From contig JAABTH010000002.1 in NCBI GenBank assembly GCA_011389985.1, forward strand, positions 58,599 to 122,598: a DNA stretch of 64,000 nucleotides, in the 5' to 3' direction. This document shows positions 25,455 to 35,309 of the stretch, piece after piece; positions within the stretch are counted from its first letter, which is position 1; each line of letters starts with the position of its first letter. Position numbers and translations under genes: made by a program. The stretch comes from Bacillota bacterium (lineage in GTDB: Bacteria > Bacillota > Dethiobacteria > DTU022). Under the pieces are notes generated by a model. The model saw only the letters and a program-made list of their open reading frames with translations. It ran no database searches and was not told the origin of the DNA.

Positions 25455-28114
25455 TCACTTTAACTGTTGATGGAGTTGAAATAAAGGCTGCACCGGGCAC
25501 CTCGATCCTACGGGCCGCTCTGGCCAATGGTATTTACATACCGCACCTGTGCGATCATCCCGATCTCACTTCGGTTGGAATATGCCGGGTCTGCCTGGTG
25601 GAAATCGAAGGACGTCGTCCTACGGTATCCTGTATGACACCGGTTGAGGAAGGTATGGTTGTTACCACTGCCAGTGAAGATCTTGATCAGACCCGCAAGG
25701 TAAATCTTGAGCTGCTGGTTTTAAACCACGACTACAATTGTCAGAGCTGTGACAAGAACAGCAAGTGCCAGCTGCAGGAGCTAACCCGTTATATCGGACT
25801 TGATGAAGAGCGAATCAAGGCGATGCGTAAGCCAATGCTTGACTCTCCCATTGATGATTCCAATCCATACTATATCCGAGACATGGATAAATGCGTGCTC
25901 TGCGGAATTTGTGTCCGTACCTGCGATGAAATTCAGGGGGACGGCTGCATCGATTTTGCTTACCGCGGGATTAAGACCAAGATTGCAGTACTCGGTGACA
26001 AACCGATTATTGATTCAACCTGTGTGACTTGTGGCGAATGTGTAGCACGCTGTCCTGTCGGAGCACTGGTACCCCGGAATGCCGTAGAACCGACATATGA
26101 AGTCGAAACAATATGCCCCTTCTGCGGCTGTGGTTGCGGAATGGTGGTTGGCGCGCGTGGTAATAAAATTGTAAGCTCAAGGGCTGTATCCGGCAGCCCT
26201 GCCAATAACGGCAGCCTTTGTGTTAAGGGGCGTTTTGGTTTAAGTTTTGTTAACCACCCCGATCGCCTCACCAAGCCGCTGATTCGCAAAGAAGGCGAGT
26301 TGGTTGAAGCAAGCTGGGAAGAGGCAATTTCGCTCATAGCCGACAAGTTTGGTCAGTATAAAGGCGATCAATATGCTACTATAGCTTCGGCCAAATGTAC
26401 TGTTGAAGATAACTATGTTATGCAAAAATTTACCCGTGCAGTGATGGAAACAAATAATATAGATCACTGCGCCCGTCTCTGACATGCTCCAACCGTGGCC
26501 GGTCTGGCCACAGCGCTTGGTAGTGGAGCGATGACGAATACTATCGCTGAAATAGGCGATTCGGCTTGTATCCTGGCAGCAGGTACCAGTACTACAGAAG
26601 CTCATCCAATTATAGGTTACCAGGTTAAGAAAGCAGTGCGGAATGGCGCAAAATTAATTGTTGTTAATCCTCAGGAAGTTCCGCTGACCCAGTTCGCCAC
26701 TCTGCATCTCCCCTTAAAACCGGGCACTGATGTAGTTCTATTAATGGGTATGGCAAAGGTAATAATCGATGAAGGTCTTCATGACCAGAACTATATAGAT
26801 GAACGCTGCGAGAACTTTGACAAGTTCAAAGAATCCCTGGAAGTATATACCCCGGAATTTGTAAGTGACACAACCGGTTTGCCATGGGAAGATGTGGTTG
26901 AAGCAGCAAGAATGTATGCTGAAAACGGCCCTGCTTCAATTCTTTACTGCATGGGTATTACCCAGCATTCACATGGTACTGATAATGTTCTTGCCGTAAG
27001 TAACCTGGCGCTGATCACCGGCAATCTTGGCCGTTTATCTGCAGGGGTTAACCCTCTTCGCGGTCAGAATAATGTCCAGGGTGCCTGCGATATGGGTTCA
27101 CTGCCGAATGTTTTCACCGGGTATCAAAAAGTTGAAAACGATGAAGCAAGGCAAAAGTTCGAAAAGGCATGGGGAGTATCGTTGAGTGGGAAGCCGGGCC
27201 TTACGCATACTGAAATTTTTGATGCCGCCTACAAGGGCGATATTAAGGCAATATACCTGATCGGCGAAAACCCGGTTCTAACAGAAGCAAACGCCGCTCA
27301 TTCGAACGAAGCGATGGATAAACTTGATTTCTTGGTTGTTCAGGATATCTTCCTTAACGAAACTGCCCAGAAAGCAGATGTAGTTCTGCCGGCAGTATCT
27401 TTTGCCGAAAAAAACGGCACCTCTGTTAATACAGAACGTCGTGTGCAGCGTGTTCGCCGTGTGATCGATCCCGTTGGAGAATCTAAGCCCGACTGGTGGA
27501 TTGTAAGCGCTATAGCAAATGAAATGGGTTATGAAGGGTTTGCCTATAACAGCGCTGAAGAAATCTTCAACGAGATGGCGAAGCTCACTCCAAGTTTTGC
27601 CGGTATCAATTACGAGAGGCTTGATCAGGGTAGCATTCAGTGGCCTTGCCCAAGTAAGGATCATCCCGGAACTCCAGTGCTGCATAAGGAGAAGTTTGCC
27701 ACCCCTTCGGGTAAGGCTAAGCTGGCTCCACTGGAATACAGGCCGTCTGAAGACTGTTGTGATTTTGATTTTCCGCTTATACTCACGACAGAGCGCAGTT
27801 TGTACCAGTTCCATAGCACTATGACCCGCTACTCGGAAGGGCTTGATGAACTAAGCGGCGGCGAGCAGATTCTGATTAACCCGGTCGATGCAGAAAAACT
27901 TGGCATAGCAGATGGCGATCTGGTTGAAGTTTCATCACGTCGCGGCAAGCTTAAAGTTAAGGCGACTATTACCAGGCGCAGCCAGCCCGGGGTGGCATCT
28001 TTAAGCTTCCATTTTGCTGAATGCCCTACAAATTTGCTGACCAGTTCAGCTCTTGACCCTGTGGCAAAGACTCCGGAAACAAAGGTCTGCGCTATCCGTA
28101 TCGACAAAGTATAA
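25442..28114 (+). CDS. fdhA: Selenocysteine-containing formate dehydrogenase alpha subunit with N-terminal 2Fe-2S/4Fe-4S domains (TGA at 26480-26482 read as Sec)
   Basis: Two track ORFs are one frame across TGA: ...[28 protein letters not shown]...; the RL(U/C)HAPTVAGL motif is the FDH active site; GGTCT-loop hairpin 13 nt downstream. Confidence 0.96.
26495..26511 (+). promoter_or_regulatory. Bacterial SECIS element of fdhA
   Basis: gtggcc-ggtct-ggccac: 6-bp stem with GGUCU loop, as in the E. coli fdhF SECIS. Confidence 0.88.
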
Positions 28115-28169
28115 TAACTCCTTATTTCCCTTCTGCCTTTAAAGGGTAGAGACGGATTGGAATAAAACA

Positions 28170-28205
28170 ATTAGCGGTTCCGGTTACGGAATCGCTAATC
28201 TTTTT
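28170..28205 (+). terminator. Rho-independent terminator of the formate dehydrogenase operon
   Basis: attagcggttccg-gtta-cggaatcgctaat followed by cttttt. Confidence 0.9.
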
Positions 28206-28319
28206 AGGGTGTCTACGATTACTGATCATAAAAAGCATACTTGATCGGTTAAAAAGCCTATATGATATAATAATGATTATTCCCGAATGATCCACCAGGA
28301 AGGCGGTAACAATTTATAA

Positions 28320-28997
28320 ATGTTTCCCCTGCGAGATACAATCACATATCATGGTGCGAAATTCGCCACCTTTGGTTTATTAATCTTAACCGGTTTGGCT
28401 TACCTATACCAGCTTTCCTTTGGTCTGGAATCTTTTTCAAATATATTTTATTCCTATGGTTTCATTCCCGATGCTTTCTTTCGGAATCCTGTTGGAGAAT
28501 TTTATACTATTATAACAAGCATGTTTATTCACGGATCTTTTGCCCATCTTCTCAGTAACCTTTGGTTTTTGTGGGTTTTTGGACCTGCAGTTGAAGGGCG
28601 ACTTGGTTTTTTGCGGTTTCTGCTTCTTTACCTGTTGTCCGGTGTGGCTGCTGCCTTTCTGCAGGGTTTTTCCTTGCCGGACAGCTTAACGCCAATGGTT
28701 GGAGCGTCAGGCGCTGTATCAGGAGTGCTTGGAGCGTACCTGGTTCTTTTCCCACGGGCGCGTGTTTTAACTGTAATACCGCCGCTGATATTCTTTTTCT
28801 TCTGGCTGCCTGCCCCGATCTATCTCGGTTATTGGATCATAATTCAATTTTCACAGGCTTTCTTTGATGTACCGGGTGTTGCCTGGTGGGCTCATATCGG
28901 CGGTTTTGCCCTTGGCCTGGCGCTGGTTTTATTGATGCGGCCGAAGCGTAATTACCGTGCAGATCCTTTTTGGGAGTGCTGGCGCGATTATTGTTGA
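28320..28997 (+). CDS. Rhomboid family intramembrane serine protease
   Basis: HGSFAHLLSNLWFLWVFG, VGASGAVSGVLGAYL (GxSG), WWAHIGGFALG. Confidence 0.94.
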   Translation: MFPLRDTITYHGAKFATFGLLILTGLAYLYQLSFGLESFSNIFYSYGFIPDAFFRNPVGEFYTIITSMFIHGSFAHLLSNLWFLWVFGPAVEGRLGFLRFLLLYLLSGVAAAFLQGFSLPDSLTPMVGASGAVSGVLGAYLVLFPRARVLTVIPPLIFFFFWLPAPIYLGYWIIIQFSQAFFDVPGVAWWAHIGGFALGLALVLLMRPKRNYRADPFWECWRDYC

Positions 28998-29046
28998 TTT
29001 GGTTTCTACTAAATTAAGTGATTGAAATGAACAGGAGGCTTCAATA

Positions 29047-29880
29047 ATGGAAAACCTATCGCAGTTTTTCTGGATTTTTATAATAATAACAGCCCTTACC
29101 CCCTACCTTCAGCAACAGTTGCTTCGTGCCAGCCGTGCCCGTAAAATGGCAGAACTTGAACGTAAGCGTGGCAGTCGGGTTATTACATTAATTCACCGTC
29201 AGGAAGCTGTTGCTCTGTTAGGGATACCGCTAACACGATTCATTAACATTGAAGACTCCGAACAGGTTTTAACAGCTATTCGTCTTACCTGTAAAGAATG
29301 TGCCATTGATTTAATTATCCATACACCCGGTGGCCTGGTCCTTGCATCCGAGCAGATAGCCGAGGCGCTGTTGCGTCACCCGGGCAAGGTAACTGTTTTT
29401 GTGCCGCATTATGCGATGTCCGGAGGGACCTTAATTGCCATGGCTGCTGATGAACTGGTTATGGATCAAAATGCTGTGCTCGGCCCGCTTGACCCGCAGC
29501 TTGGCCAGTACCCTGCCACATCAATCCTTAAAGTGCTCGATACCAAACCGATCAAAGAAATTGATGATCAAACCATCATATTGGCTGATGTTGCATCCAA
29601 AGCGCTCAACCAGATTAAAATAACCGTGAAGAACCTATTGGAAAAACATATGGATGAAGAAAAAGCCCATGAAACTGCTGAGCTTCTCACCCAGGGAACA
29701 TGGACCCATGATTACCCCATTGATGTTGACCAGATTGCTTCTATGGGGATTAATGTGAATACTGATATGCCCGGAGAAATATACAGCCTGATGAGTATGT
29801 ACCCGCAGCCGCGAACATCCCGGCCCAGCGTCGAGTACAGCCCCGGACCGGTTTACCCCACCACCCCGAAAGACAAATAA
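29047..29880 (+). CDS. SDH-family Clp-fold membrane serine protease (SppA-like)
   Basis: IDLIIHTPGGLVLASEQIAEAL, VPHYAMSGGTLIAMAADELVMDQNAVLGPLDPQLGQ. Confidence 0.88.
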   Translation: MENLSQFFWIFIIITALTPYLQQQLLRASRARKMAELERKRGSRVITLIHRQEAVALLGIPLTRFINIEDSEQVLTAIRLTCKECAIDLIIHTPGGLVLASEQIAEALLRHPGKVTVFVPHYAMSGGTLIAMAADELVMDQNAVLGPLDPQLGQYPATSILKVLDTKPIKEIDDQTIILADVASKALNQIKITVKNLLEKHMDEEKAHETAELLTQGTWTHDYPIDVDQIASMGINVNTDMPGEIYSLMSMYPQPRTSRPSVEYSPGPVYPTTPKDK

Positions 29881-29897
29881 ACCTTGACAATAAGAAG

Positions 29898-31454
29898 TTG
29901 CAGGAGGTTGAGCCATTGTCTGATCAAATTGATCTTTCAAAAATTGAAAAGAAAATTATCATTCGGCGGGTTGAGGAAAAAGACATTGACGCTATTGTCG
30001 ATTTAACCAAAACCTGTTTTCCCAACATGGATCCCTGGACGAGAGAGCATCTTGAAAGCCATATTAAAATATTTCCCGAAGGGCAGTTCTGTGTTGAATA
30101 TGATGGCAAAATAATTGGCGCTTCTTCAAGCCTGATTGTAGATTTTAACGAGTATGAAGACCGTCATACTTTTGACGAGATCACCGACGACGGTTATATC
30201 ACCAACCATGATCCTGAAGGTAAACACCTTTACGGAATCTCCATTATGGTTCATCCTGATTTTCGCCGCCTGCATATTGGCACCCGTATTTATGAAGCCC
30301 GTAAAGAATTATGCCAGCGTCTTAACTTGAAAAGCTTTCTGGTCGGCGGGCGTATTCCCCATTACCATAAATATGCCGACAAAATGTCAGCGACTGAGTA
30401 TGTGCAGGACGTAATTCAGCAGAAAATATATGATCCTGTCTTAAGCTTTCAACTGCTGAATGATTTTAAGCTCAAATGGGTTAATCCTCACTACCTCAGT
30501 GACGATAAAGCCTCACTAAGTTATGCAGTTCTGCTTGAGTGGAGCAATGTGGATTACCTGCCCAAATCGAAAAGGCTCTACCTGCGCGCTTTCCCCGTGC
30601 GTATCTGCGCCGTGCAGTACATGCTGAAAAAGATTAATTCATTCGAAGAATTTGCTTCCCAGTGTGAGTACTATGTCGATGTTGCTGCCCTGGACGAATC
30701 TGATTTTGTTGTTTTTCCGGAGACATTTACGATTCAGCTTTTATCATTTCTCGATGAAACAATGCCAAGCCGCCAGGTGCGCCGCTTGGCCAAATTTACT
30801 GAACAGTATATAGAGCTTTTTAGTATGCTGGCTGTCAAGCATAATGTTAACATCATTGCCGGCTCGCATTTTGTTGAGGAAGAAGAGCTCATATACAATG
30901 TGAGCTATCTTTTTCAGCGCGACGGCTCAATAGACCGTCAATACAAACTGCACATTACGCCTGATGAAAAGCAGTGGTGGGCTATCCAGCCCGGCAAGGA
31001 ATTACAAATATTCAACACTGATTGTGGTAAAATAGCGATTCTTATCTGTTACGACATCCAGTTTCCGGAATTGTCCCGCCTTGCTGTAGAGCGAGGCGCC
31101 CGGATGATATTTACACCCTTTTGTACCGATGATCGTCAGGGCTACCTGCGTGTACGCTACTGTGCCCAGGCCCGGGCTGTCGAAAACCAGATATATACAA
31201 CTATAGCCGGCACGGTTGGTAACCTTACTCACGTACCCCGCACAGATACCATGTATGCTCAGTCGGGTATCTTTTCGCCTTCAGACTTTCCTTTTCCCCG
31301 TGATGGCATTGTCGGTGAGTGTAGTTCTAATGTGGAGACAATTGTTATCGGTGAAGTTGATCTGGAAATTCTCCGTCGTGCCCGCAGCACAGGTACTGTA
31401 ACACATTTAAAAGATCGCCGTAAAGATCTTTACAAGATTATAGGAAATCAGTAG
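29898..31454 (+). CDS. Bifunctional GNAT N-acetyltransferase / carbon-nitrogen hydrolase (nitrilase superfamily)
   Basis: N-terminal GNAT (YGISIMVHPDFRRLHIGTRIYEAR); C-terminal nitrilase (VVFPETFT, YKLHITPDEKQWW, KIAILICYDIQFPELSRLAVERGARMIFTPF). Confidence 0.93.
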   Translation: MQEVEPLSDQIDLSKIEKKIIIRRVEEKDIDAIVDLTKTCFPNMDPWTREHLESHIKIFPEGQFCVEYDGKIIGASSSLIVDFNEYEDRHTFDEITDDGYITNHDPEGKHLYGISIMVHPDFRRLHIGTRIYEARKELCQRLNLKSFLVGGRIPHYHKYADKMSATEYVQDVIQQKIYDPVLSFQLLNDFKLKWVNPHYLSDDKASLSYAVLLEWSNVDYLPKSKRLYLRAFPVRICAVQYMLKKINSFEEFASQCEYYVDVAALDESDFVVFPETFTIQLLSFLDETMPSRQVRRLAKFTEQYIELFSMLAVKHNVNIIAGSHFVEEEELIYNVSYLFQRDGSIDRQYKLHITPDEKQWWAIQPGKELQIFNTDCGKIAILICYDIQFPELSRLAVERGARMIFTPFCTDDRQGYLRVRYCAQARAVENQIYTTIAGTVGNLTHVPRTDTMYAQSGIFSPSDFPFPRDGIVGECSSNVETIVIGEVDLEILRRARSTGTVTHLKDRRKDLYKIIGNQ

Positions 31455-31461
31455 TTGGCTC

Positions 31462-32829
31462 TTATTTACTCTCAGTATTTTTAAAATCGGGCACGGGTAG
31501 CGTTATATTAATACGGGCGCCGCCTCCGGGTCTGTTTTCGGCACTGATAGAACCACCATGTTTTTCTGCTATTGCCCGGGAAATGGCCAGTCCGAGTCCG
31601 CTTCCCTCTTTATCACTGCTGTAGAAGGGATCAAATATTTTCTTTTCATCGCCCGGTTTAAAACCGGGGCCATCATCATCGATTGTGATATCGCCATTTG
31701 AGATAGTGATTTCAACCATGCTTTGAGAGTGTCGCAGGGCATTACCGAGTGTATTAATCATAAGACGGTGTATTTTTTCTGGATCTCCTAAAATATAATT
31801 GTTCTCACCCGAAACTTTAACAACAATTTTCAATTCTTTTTCAAGAGTAAGGCTGTGCACCGCATTAACAGCCTCTTCAATTGCTTTTTCTAAATTAAGC
31901 TGCCCCGGGTTATAATCTTCATTTGGTTTTTCCATTTTAGAAATGTAAATCAGCTGTTCAACCAGCGCCTTCATGCGTTGTGATTCTTTAATTATTATTG
32001 AAAGGCTTTGTTCAACTTCATCAGGTGGAATTACTTCGTCTTTTATTGCTTCGGCGTAGCCTTGGATAGACATCAGCGGAGTTTTCAGTTCATGTGAAGC
32101 TTTTTGAAAAAAATCTTTCTGAGAGAGGTCGTAAGCTGCCAGCCTGTCTGACATTTCGTTAAAGGCATCGGCCAGTTCTTCGAGTTCATCGCCAGTATTT
32201 ATTTCCAGTTTACCACCAAAACGTCTTCCGGCTAATTCAAGCGCTCTTGTTTTTAACTGGCGCATCGGTCGGACTACAACTCTAGTCGCCAGGACTCCTG
32301 CAATGAGTGAAACGGCAACTCCGGCAATAAGGGCAAGGGCCAATATCCCTAAAATAGCTTGATTAAGCTGGGTTAGCAGATCGGGTCTTGTGTAAAGAAC
32401 AAGGGTTGCTCCGGTGGCTTCACCATCAATAGCAATCGGATAAGCTACCGCAACTCGTTCACTTGTAACAAGTTTGCCGTTTGTATCGGAATTAAAAGCC
32501 AGGTTCATAAAAGCATCGTCACCCACAGCGATTCCGGCAGGGTATATTTCCTGTTCACTGCTGTCCATGACAATACCGTTATCCTGAAGAATTAAATAAT
32601 CTGCGTAAGCAATTCGGTTAGCCAAACTAAAAAAAGCGCCGCGTAAGTGCCACCCGCCCTGCATTTTCTGCTGGGTAGCAGAAGCAGAGAGTGTTTCAGC
32701 CACACGATGAAGGTTGGCGATAGTATCGTTGATCAGGTATTGGCGCACAGTCAGGCTGAAGGCAAGGGTTAAAACCACGAAAGATACGAGAAGAACAGCC
32801 AGGTATCCTAAAAATATTCTTTTAAACAT
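31462..32829 (-). CDS. Sensor histidine kinase (HAMP)
   Basis: FFQKASHELKTPLMSIQGYAEAI H-box; ITIDDDGPGF and GSGLGLAISRAIAEKHGG ATPase motifs. Confidence 0.95.
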   Translation of the reverse strand: MFKRIFLGYLAVLLVSFVVLTLAFSLTVRQYLINDTIANLHRVAETLSASATQQKMQGGWHLRGAFFSLANRIAYADYLILQDNGIVMDSSEQEIYPAGIAVGDDAFMNLAFNSDTNGKLVTSERVAVAYPIAIDGEATGATLVLYTRPDLLTQLNQAILGILALALIAGVAVSLIAGVLATRVVVRPMRQLKTRALELAGRRFGGKLEINTGDELEELADAFNEMSDRLAAYDLSQKDFFQKASHELKTPLMSIQGYAEAIKDEVIPPDEVEQSLSIIIKESQRMKALVEQLIYISKMEKPNEDYNPGQLNLEKAIEEAVNAVHSLTLEKELKIVVKVSGENNYILGDPEKIHRLMINTLGNALRHSQSMVEITISNGDITIDDDGPGFKPGDEKKIFDPFYSSDKEGSGLGLAISRAIAEKHGGSISAENRPGGGARINITLPVPDFKNTESK

Positions 32830-33496
32830 CCAACCTGTACCCGTAGCCCCGAATAGTGGACAAGTCCGGCGAGGCTTCTTTCTCGCGCAGTTTTTTACGT
32901 ATTCTTTTTACTGTGTCATCAACTGCTCTTTCATCGCCTTCGTAGTTGTACCCCCAGATTTTTTCCAATAAAAGCTGACGGCTAAACGATCGTCCTGCCT
33001 CGGCTGCAAGTAGGGCGAAGAGATCGAATTCTTTCGTAGTCAAATTAGTTTCTTCTCCACTTACTGTAACCTTTCTTTGATCGGGATAAATAGCTGTATT
33101 GCCAAAATTAATTATCCTGGAAGCTCCTTCTGCAGGCTGCATTCTTTTAAAAATATTATTAACCCTGATAACCAGTTCACGTGGGCTGAAAGGTTTGGCG
33201 AGGTAATCGTCGGCGCCAAGTTCCAGGCCGAGAATTCGATCGAATTCTTCTCCACGTGCCGATACAAAAATTACCGGTGTTTCAAATTTATTCTTGATAT
33301 TGCGGCACAGGGTCAATCCGTCAGATCCCGGAAGCATAATATCAAGAATAAACATATCCGGAACTTCTGAAACAAGAGCGTTTTCAAGCTCCTCGGCATT
33401 CGCAAATGTTTTTATTTTGTAGCTCTCTTTTTCAAGATAACGTCTGATCAGTTCGCGAATATTCACTTCGTCATCGACAACCCAGATCGTATGCAT
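32822..33496 (-). CDS. Response regulator, OmpR/winged-helix family
   Basis: MHTIWVVDDEVNIRELIRRYL, DMFILDIMLPGSDG, C-terminal winged helix; 8-nt overlap with kinase gene. Confidence 0.95.
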   Translation of the reverse strand: MHTIWVVDDEVNIRELIRRYLEKESYKIKTFANAEELENALVSEVPDMFILDIMLPGSDGLTLCRNIKNKFETPVIFVSARGEEFDRILGLELGADDYLAKPFSPRELVIRVNNIFKRMQPAEGASRIINFGNTAIYPDQRKVTVSGEETNLTTKEFDLFALLAAEAGRSFSRQLLLEKIWGYNYEGDERAVDDTVKRIRKKLREKEASPDLSTIRGYGYRLDV

Positions 33497-33633
33497 GCAA
33501 AAAGCTCCTTTTTTGGTAGGGCTTAAAAATCTAATATATTTATCAATTATATAATATCATACAGTAAAAATTTTGCTCATACTTTGCTTATGACAGGTTG
33601 GTATTGTAATCACATCGTAAATGTAGGTATAAA

Positions 33634-33678
33634 TACTAAATCCGGCACATGGTATGGTGCTGTGTGCCGGATTTAGTA
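33634..33678. terminator. 16-bp perfect inverted repeat, possible terminator of the Spy-like gene
   Basis: tactaaatccggcaca ... tgtgccggatttagta with 13-nt loop. Confidence 0.6.
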
Positions 33679-33694
33679 CCTAAATATTCTGCTG

Positions 33695-34087
33695 TTAGCG
33701 GTTAAAGCCGCCGCTACCTTTTTCCCAGCCGTTATTGCGCATACCTCTTCCACCGTTTTGAAAGCGTTCAGCAAATTCCGGCGCTATTTCGATGATGCTA
33801 TTGCGTTTTTCTTCCATGAGCTGAAATCTTTCTTGTTTCGCATTTTCAAAAGCTTCATTGTCACCACTTTCTCTCGCTTTTACAATCTTTTCCCTGACTT
33901 CACCCATTCTATTGCGGAAAGTCTCCATAATTCTTTCGAATTCAGTTTGTTGTTCAGGAGTTAGGTTCTCCTGTATACAATTGTCGCTTCTTCCCTGGCC
34001 GAATCCGCCTCCAAAAGCGAAAGCGCTTGTAGATAGGATCAGGAGCGACAGAGTTACAACTGCCAGTGTAAATATTGTCTTTTTCAT
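33695..34087 (-). CDS. Secreted Spy/CpxP-like or DUF2680-like small protein
   Basis: Signal peptide MKKTIFTLAVVTLSLLILSTSAFA; helical TPEQQTEFERIMETFRNRMGEVREKI. Confidence 0.7.
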   Translation of the reverse strand: MKKTIFTLAVVTLSLLILSTSAFAFGGGFGQGRSDNCIQENLTPEQQTEFERIMETFRNRMGEVREKIVKARESGDNEAFENAKQERFQLMEEKRNSIIEIAPEFAERFQNGGRGMRNNGWEKGSGGFNR

Positions 34088-34311
34088 TTCTTTTCCTCCT
34101 TTTAAAGCGGTTATTTGGTCTTGCATTATCAGTATACGGTAGAGTTAAGGTAGCTTAGTGGCATAAGTTTTAAGATTTAATAAAGATTTCAGGTTTATTT
34201 GCCCTGGAATTGTTATCTGCAGGATGAATTAATCGGTTTTATACACTTGATTACCATCTGTTTTGAGTCTATAATAAACAATTGTCAGGATTTAAATTTG
34301 GAGGATTTCTT

Positions 34312-35052
34312 TTGAACGAAGTACTAATGATAACGCTCATCGGTTTGGGTGCAGGGGTGATCGGAACAGGTTCAGGAACGCTCATTGCTTTTTTTGTCAG
34401 GCATCCCGGTAAGATTCTTATGAGTTTTATATTAGGTTTTGCCGGCGGTATTATGATGGCCATAGTATTAATTGATCTTATGCCGGAAGCAATAGATGCC
34501 GGTAATTTCATCAGCGCATTTACCGGTTTAATGATCGGTGTTGTTTTTATTCTATTCCTTGATTTGAAGATGCCTCACTTTCATTTTTTCGAAACCACTG
34601 AAGATCTGGCACGTTTTATTCGAACAGGTACAATTCTTGGTCTTGGTATAGCCATGCATAATTTGCCTGAAGGTATAGCAATTGGGGCAAGTTACGTAGC
34701 GTCGCCTGCACTTGGTTTTACCCTGGCCCTGACCATATCTTTACACAATATACCCGAAGGAATTGCCATGGCCTGTCCGCTGTGTGCTGGTGGTATGCGT
34801 ATGCGCTGGATTCTGCTCTATACAGCCATGGCCGGGTTGCCTATGGGGCTTGGCGCTTTTGTCGGGGCAAGCCTCGGCTTTATATCGCCATTTGTGCTTT
34901 CCCTGGCGCTAGGATTTGCAGCAGGAGCCATGTTGTATATTATATTTGGTGAACTTATTCCAGGTGCTCAGAAAGCGGGTAACGGCCATGCAGGAACCTT
35001 TGGCGCTGTTTTCGGCACCATTGCCGGTATTCTGCTTCTTTCGGTCATCTGA
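34312..35052 (+). CDS. ZIP family metal transporter
   Basis: MHNLPEGIAIGA, LHNIPEGIAMACPL motifs; TTG start after ggagg. Confidence 0.92.
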   Translation: MNEVLMITLIGLGAGVIGTGSGTLIAFFVRHPGKILMSFILGFAGGIMMAIVLIDLMPEAIDAGNFISAFTGLMIGVVFILFLDLKMPHFHFFETTEDLARFIRTGTILGLGIAMHNLPEGIAIGASYVASPALGFTLALTISLHNIPEGIAMACPLCAGGMRMRWILLYTAMAGLPMGLGAFVGASLGFISPFVLSLALGFAAGAMLYIIFGELIPGAQKAGNGHAGTFGAVFGTIAGILLLSVI

Positions 35053-35265
35053 TTTTAAAAATTGCTTACTAGGCTCATTTACTCTTGGTTTAATCTCTCT
35101 TATTCTTCTTGCTTTCACCTTCTGATATTAATGCAATTGATAATGCCCCCCCTGTTGGTTAAAACTATTAATAACGAAAAAATTTGTTTAAAGCCCTGGC
35201 CTGGTTATTAAACTATTGTCTGGTGTCTGGCTATTTAATGATGTGATCAACTATGGTATAATATC

Positions 35266-35279
35266 TTTACTATAGTAAA
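35266..35279. promoter_or_regulatory. Palindrome just downstream of a -10 box (35257-35262 TATAAT)
   Basis: tttactatagtaaa perfect 14-nt palindrome. Confidence 0.4.
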
Positions 35280-35309
35280 TATAGGAAATATATTTGGAGT
35301 TGATTTAAG

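Noticed and set aside
26480-26495. fdhA as a pseudogene or two separate genes split at a stop codon
   Set aside because: The TGA is exactly at the catalytic Sec site, both halves are in the same frame, and a GGTCT-loop SECIS follows; selenocysteine is the better explanation.
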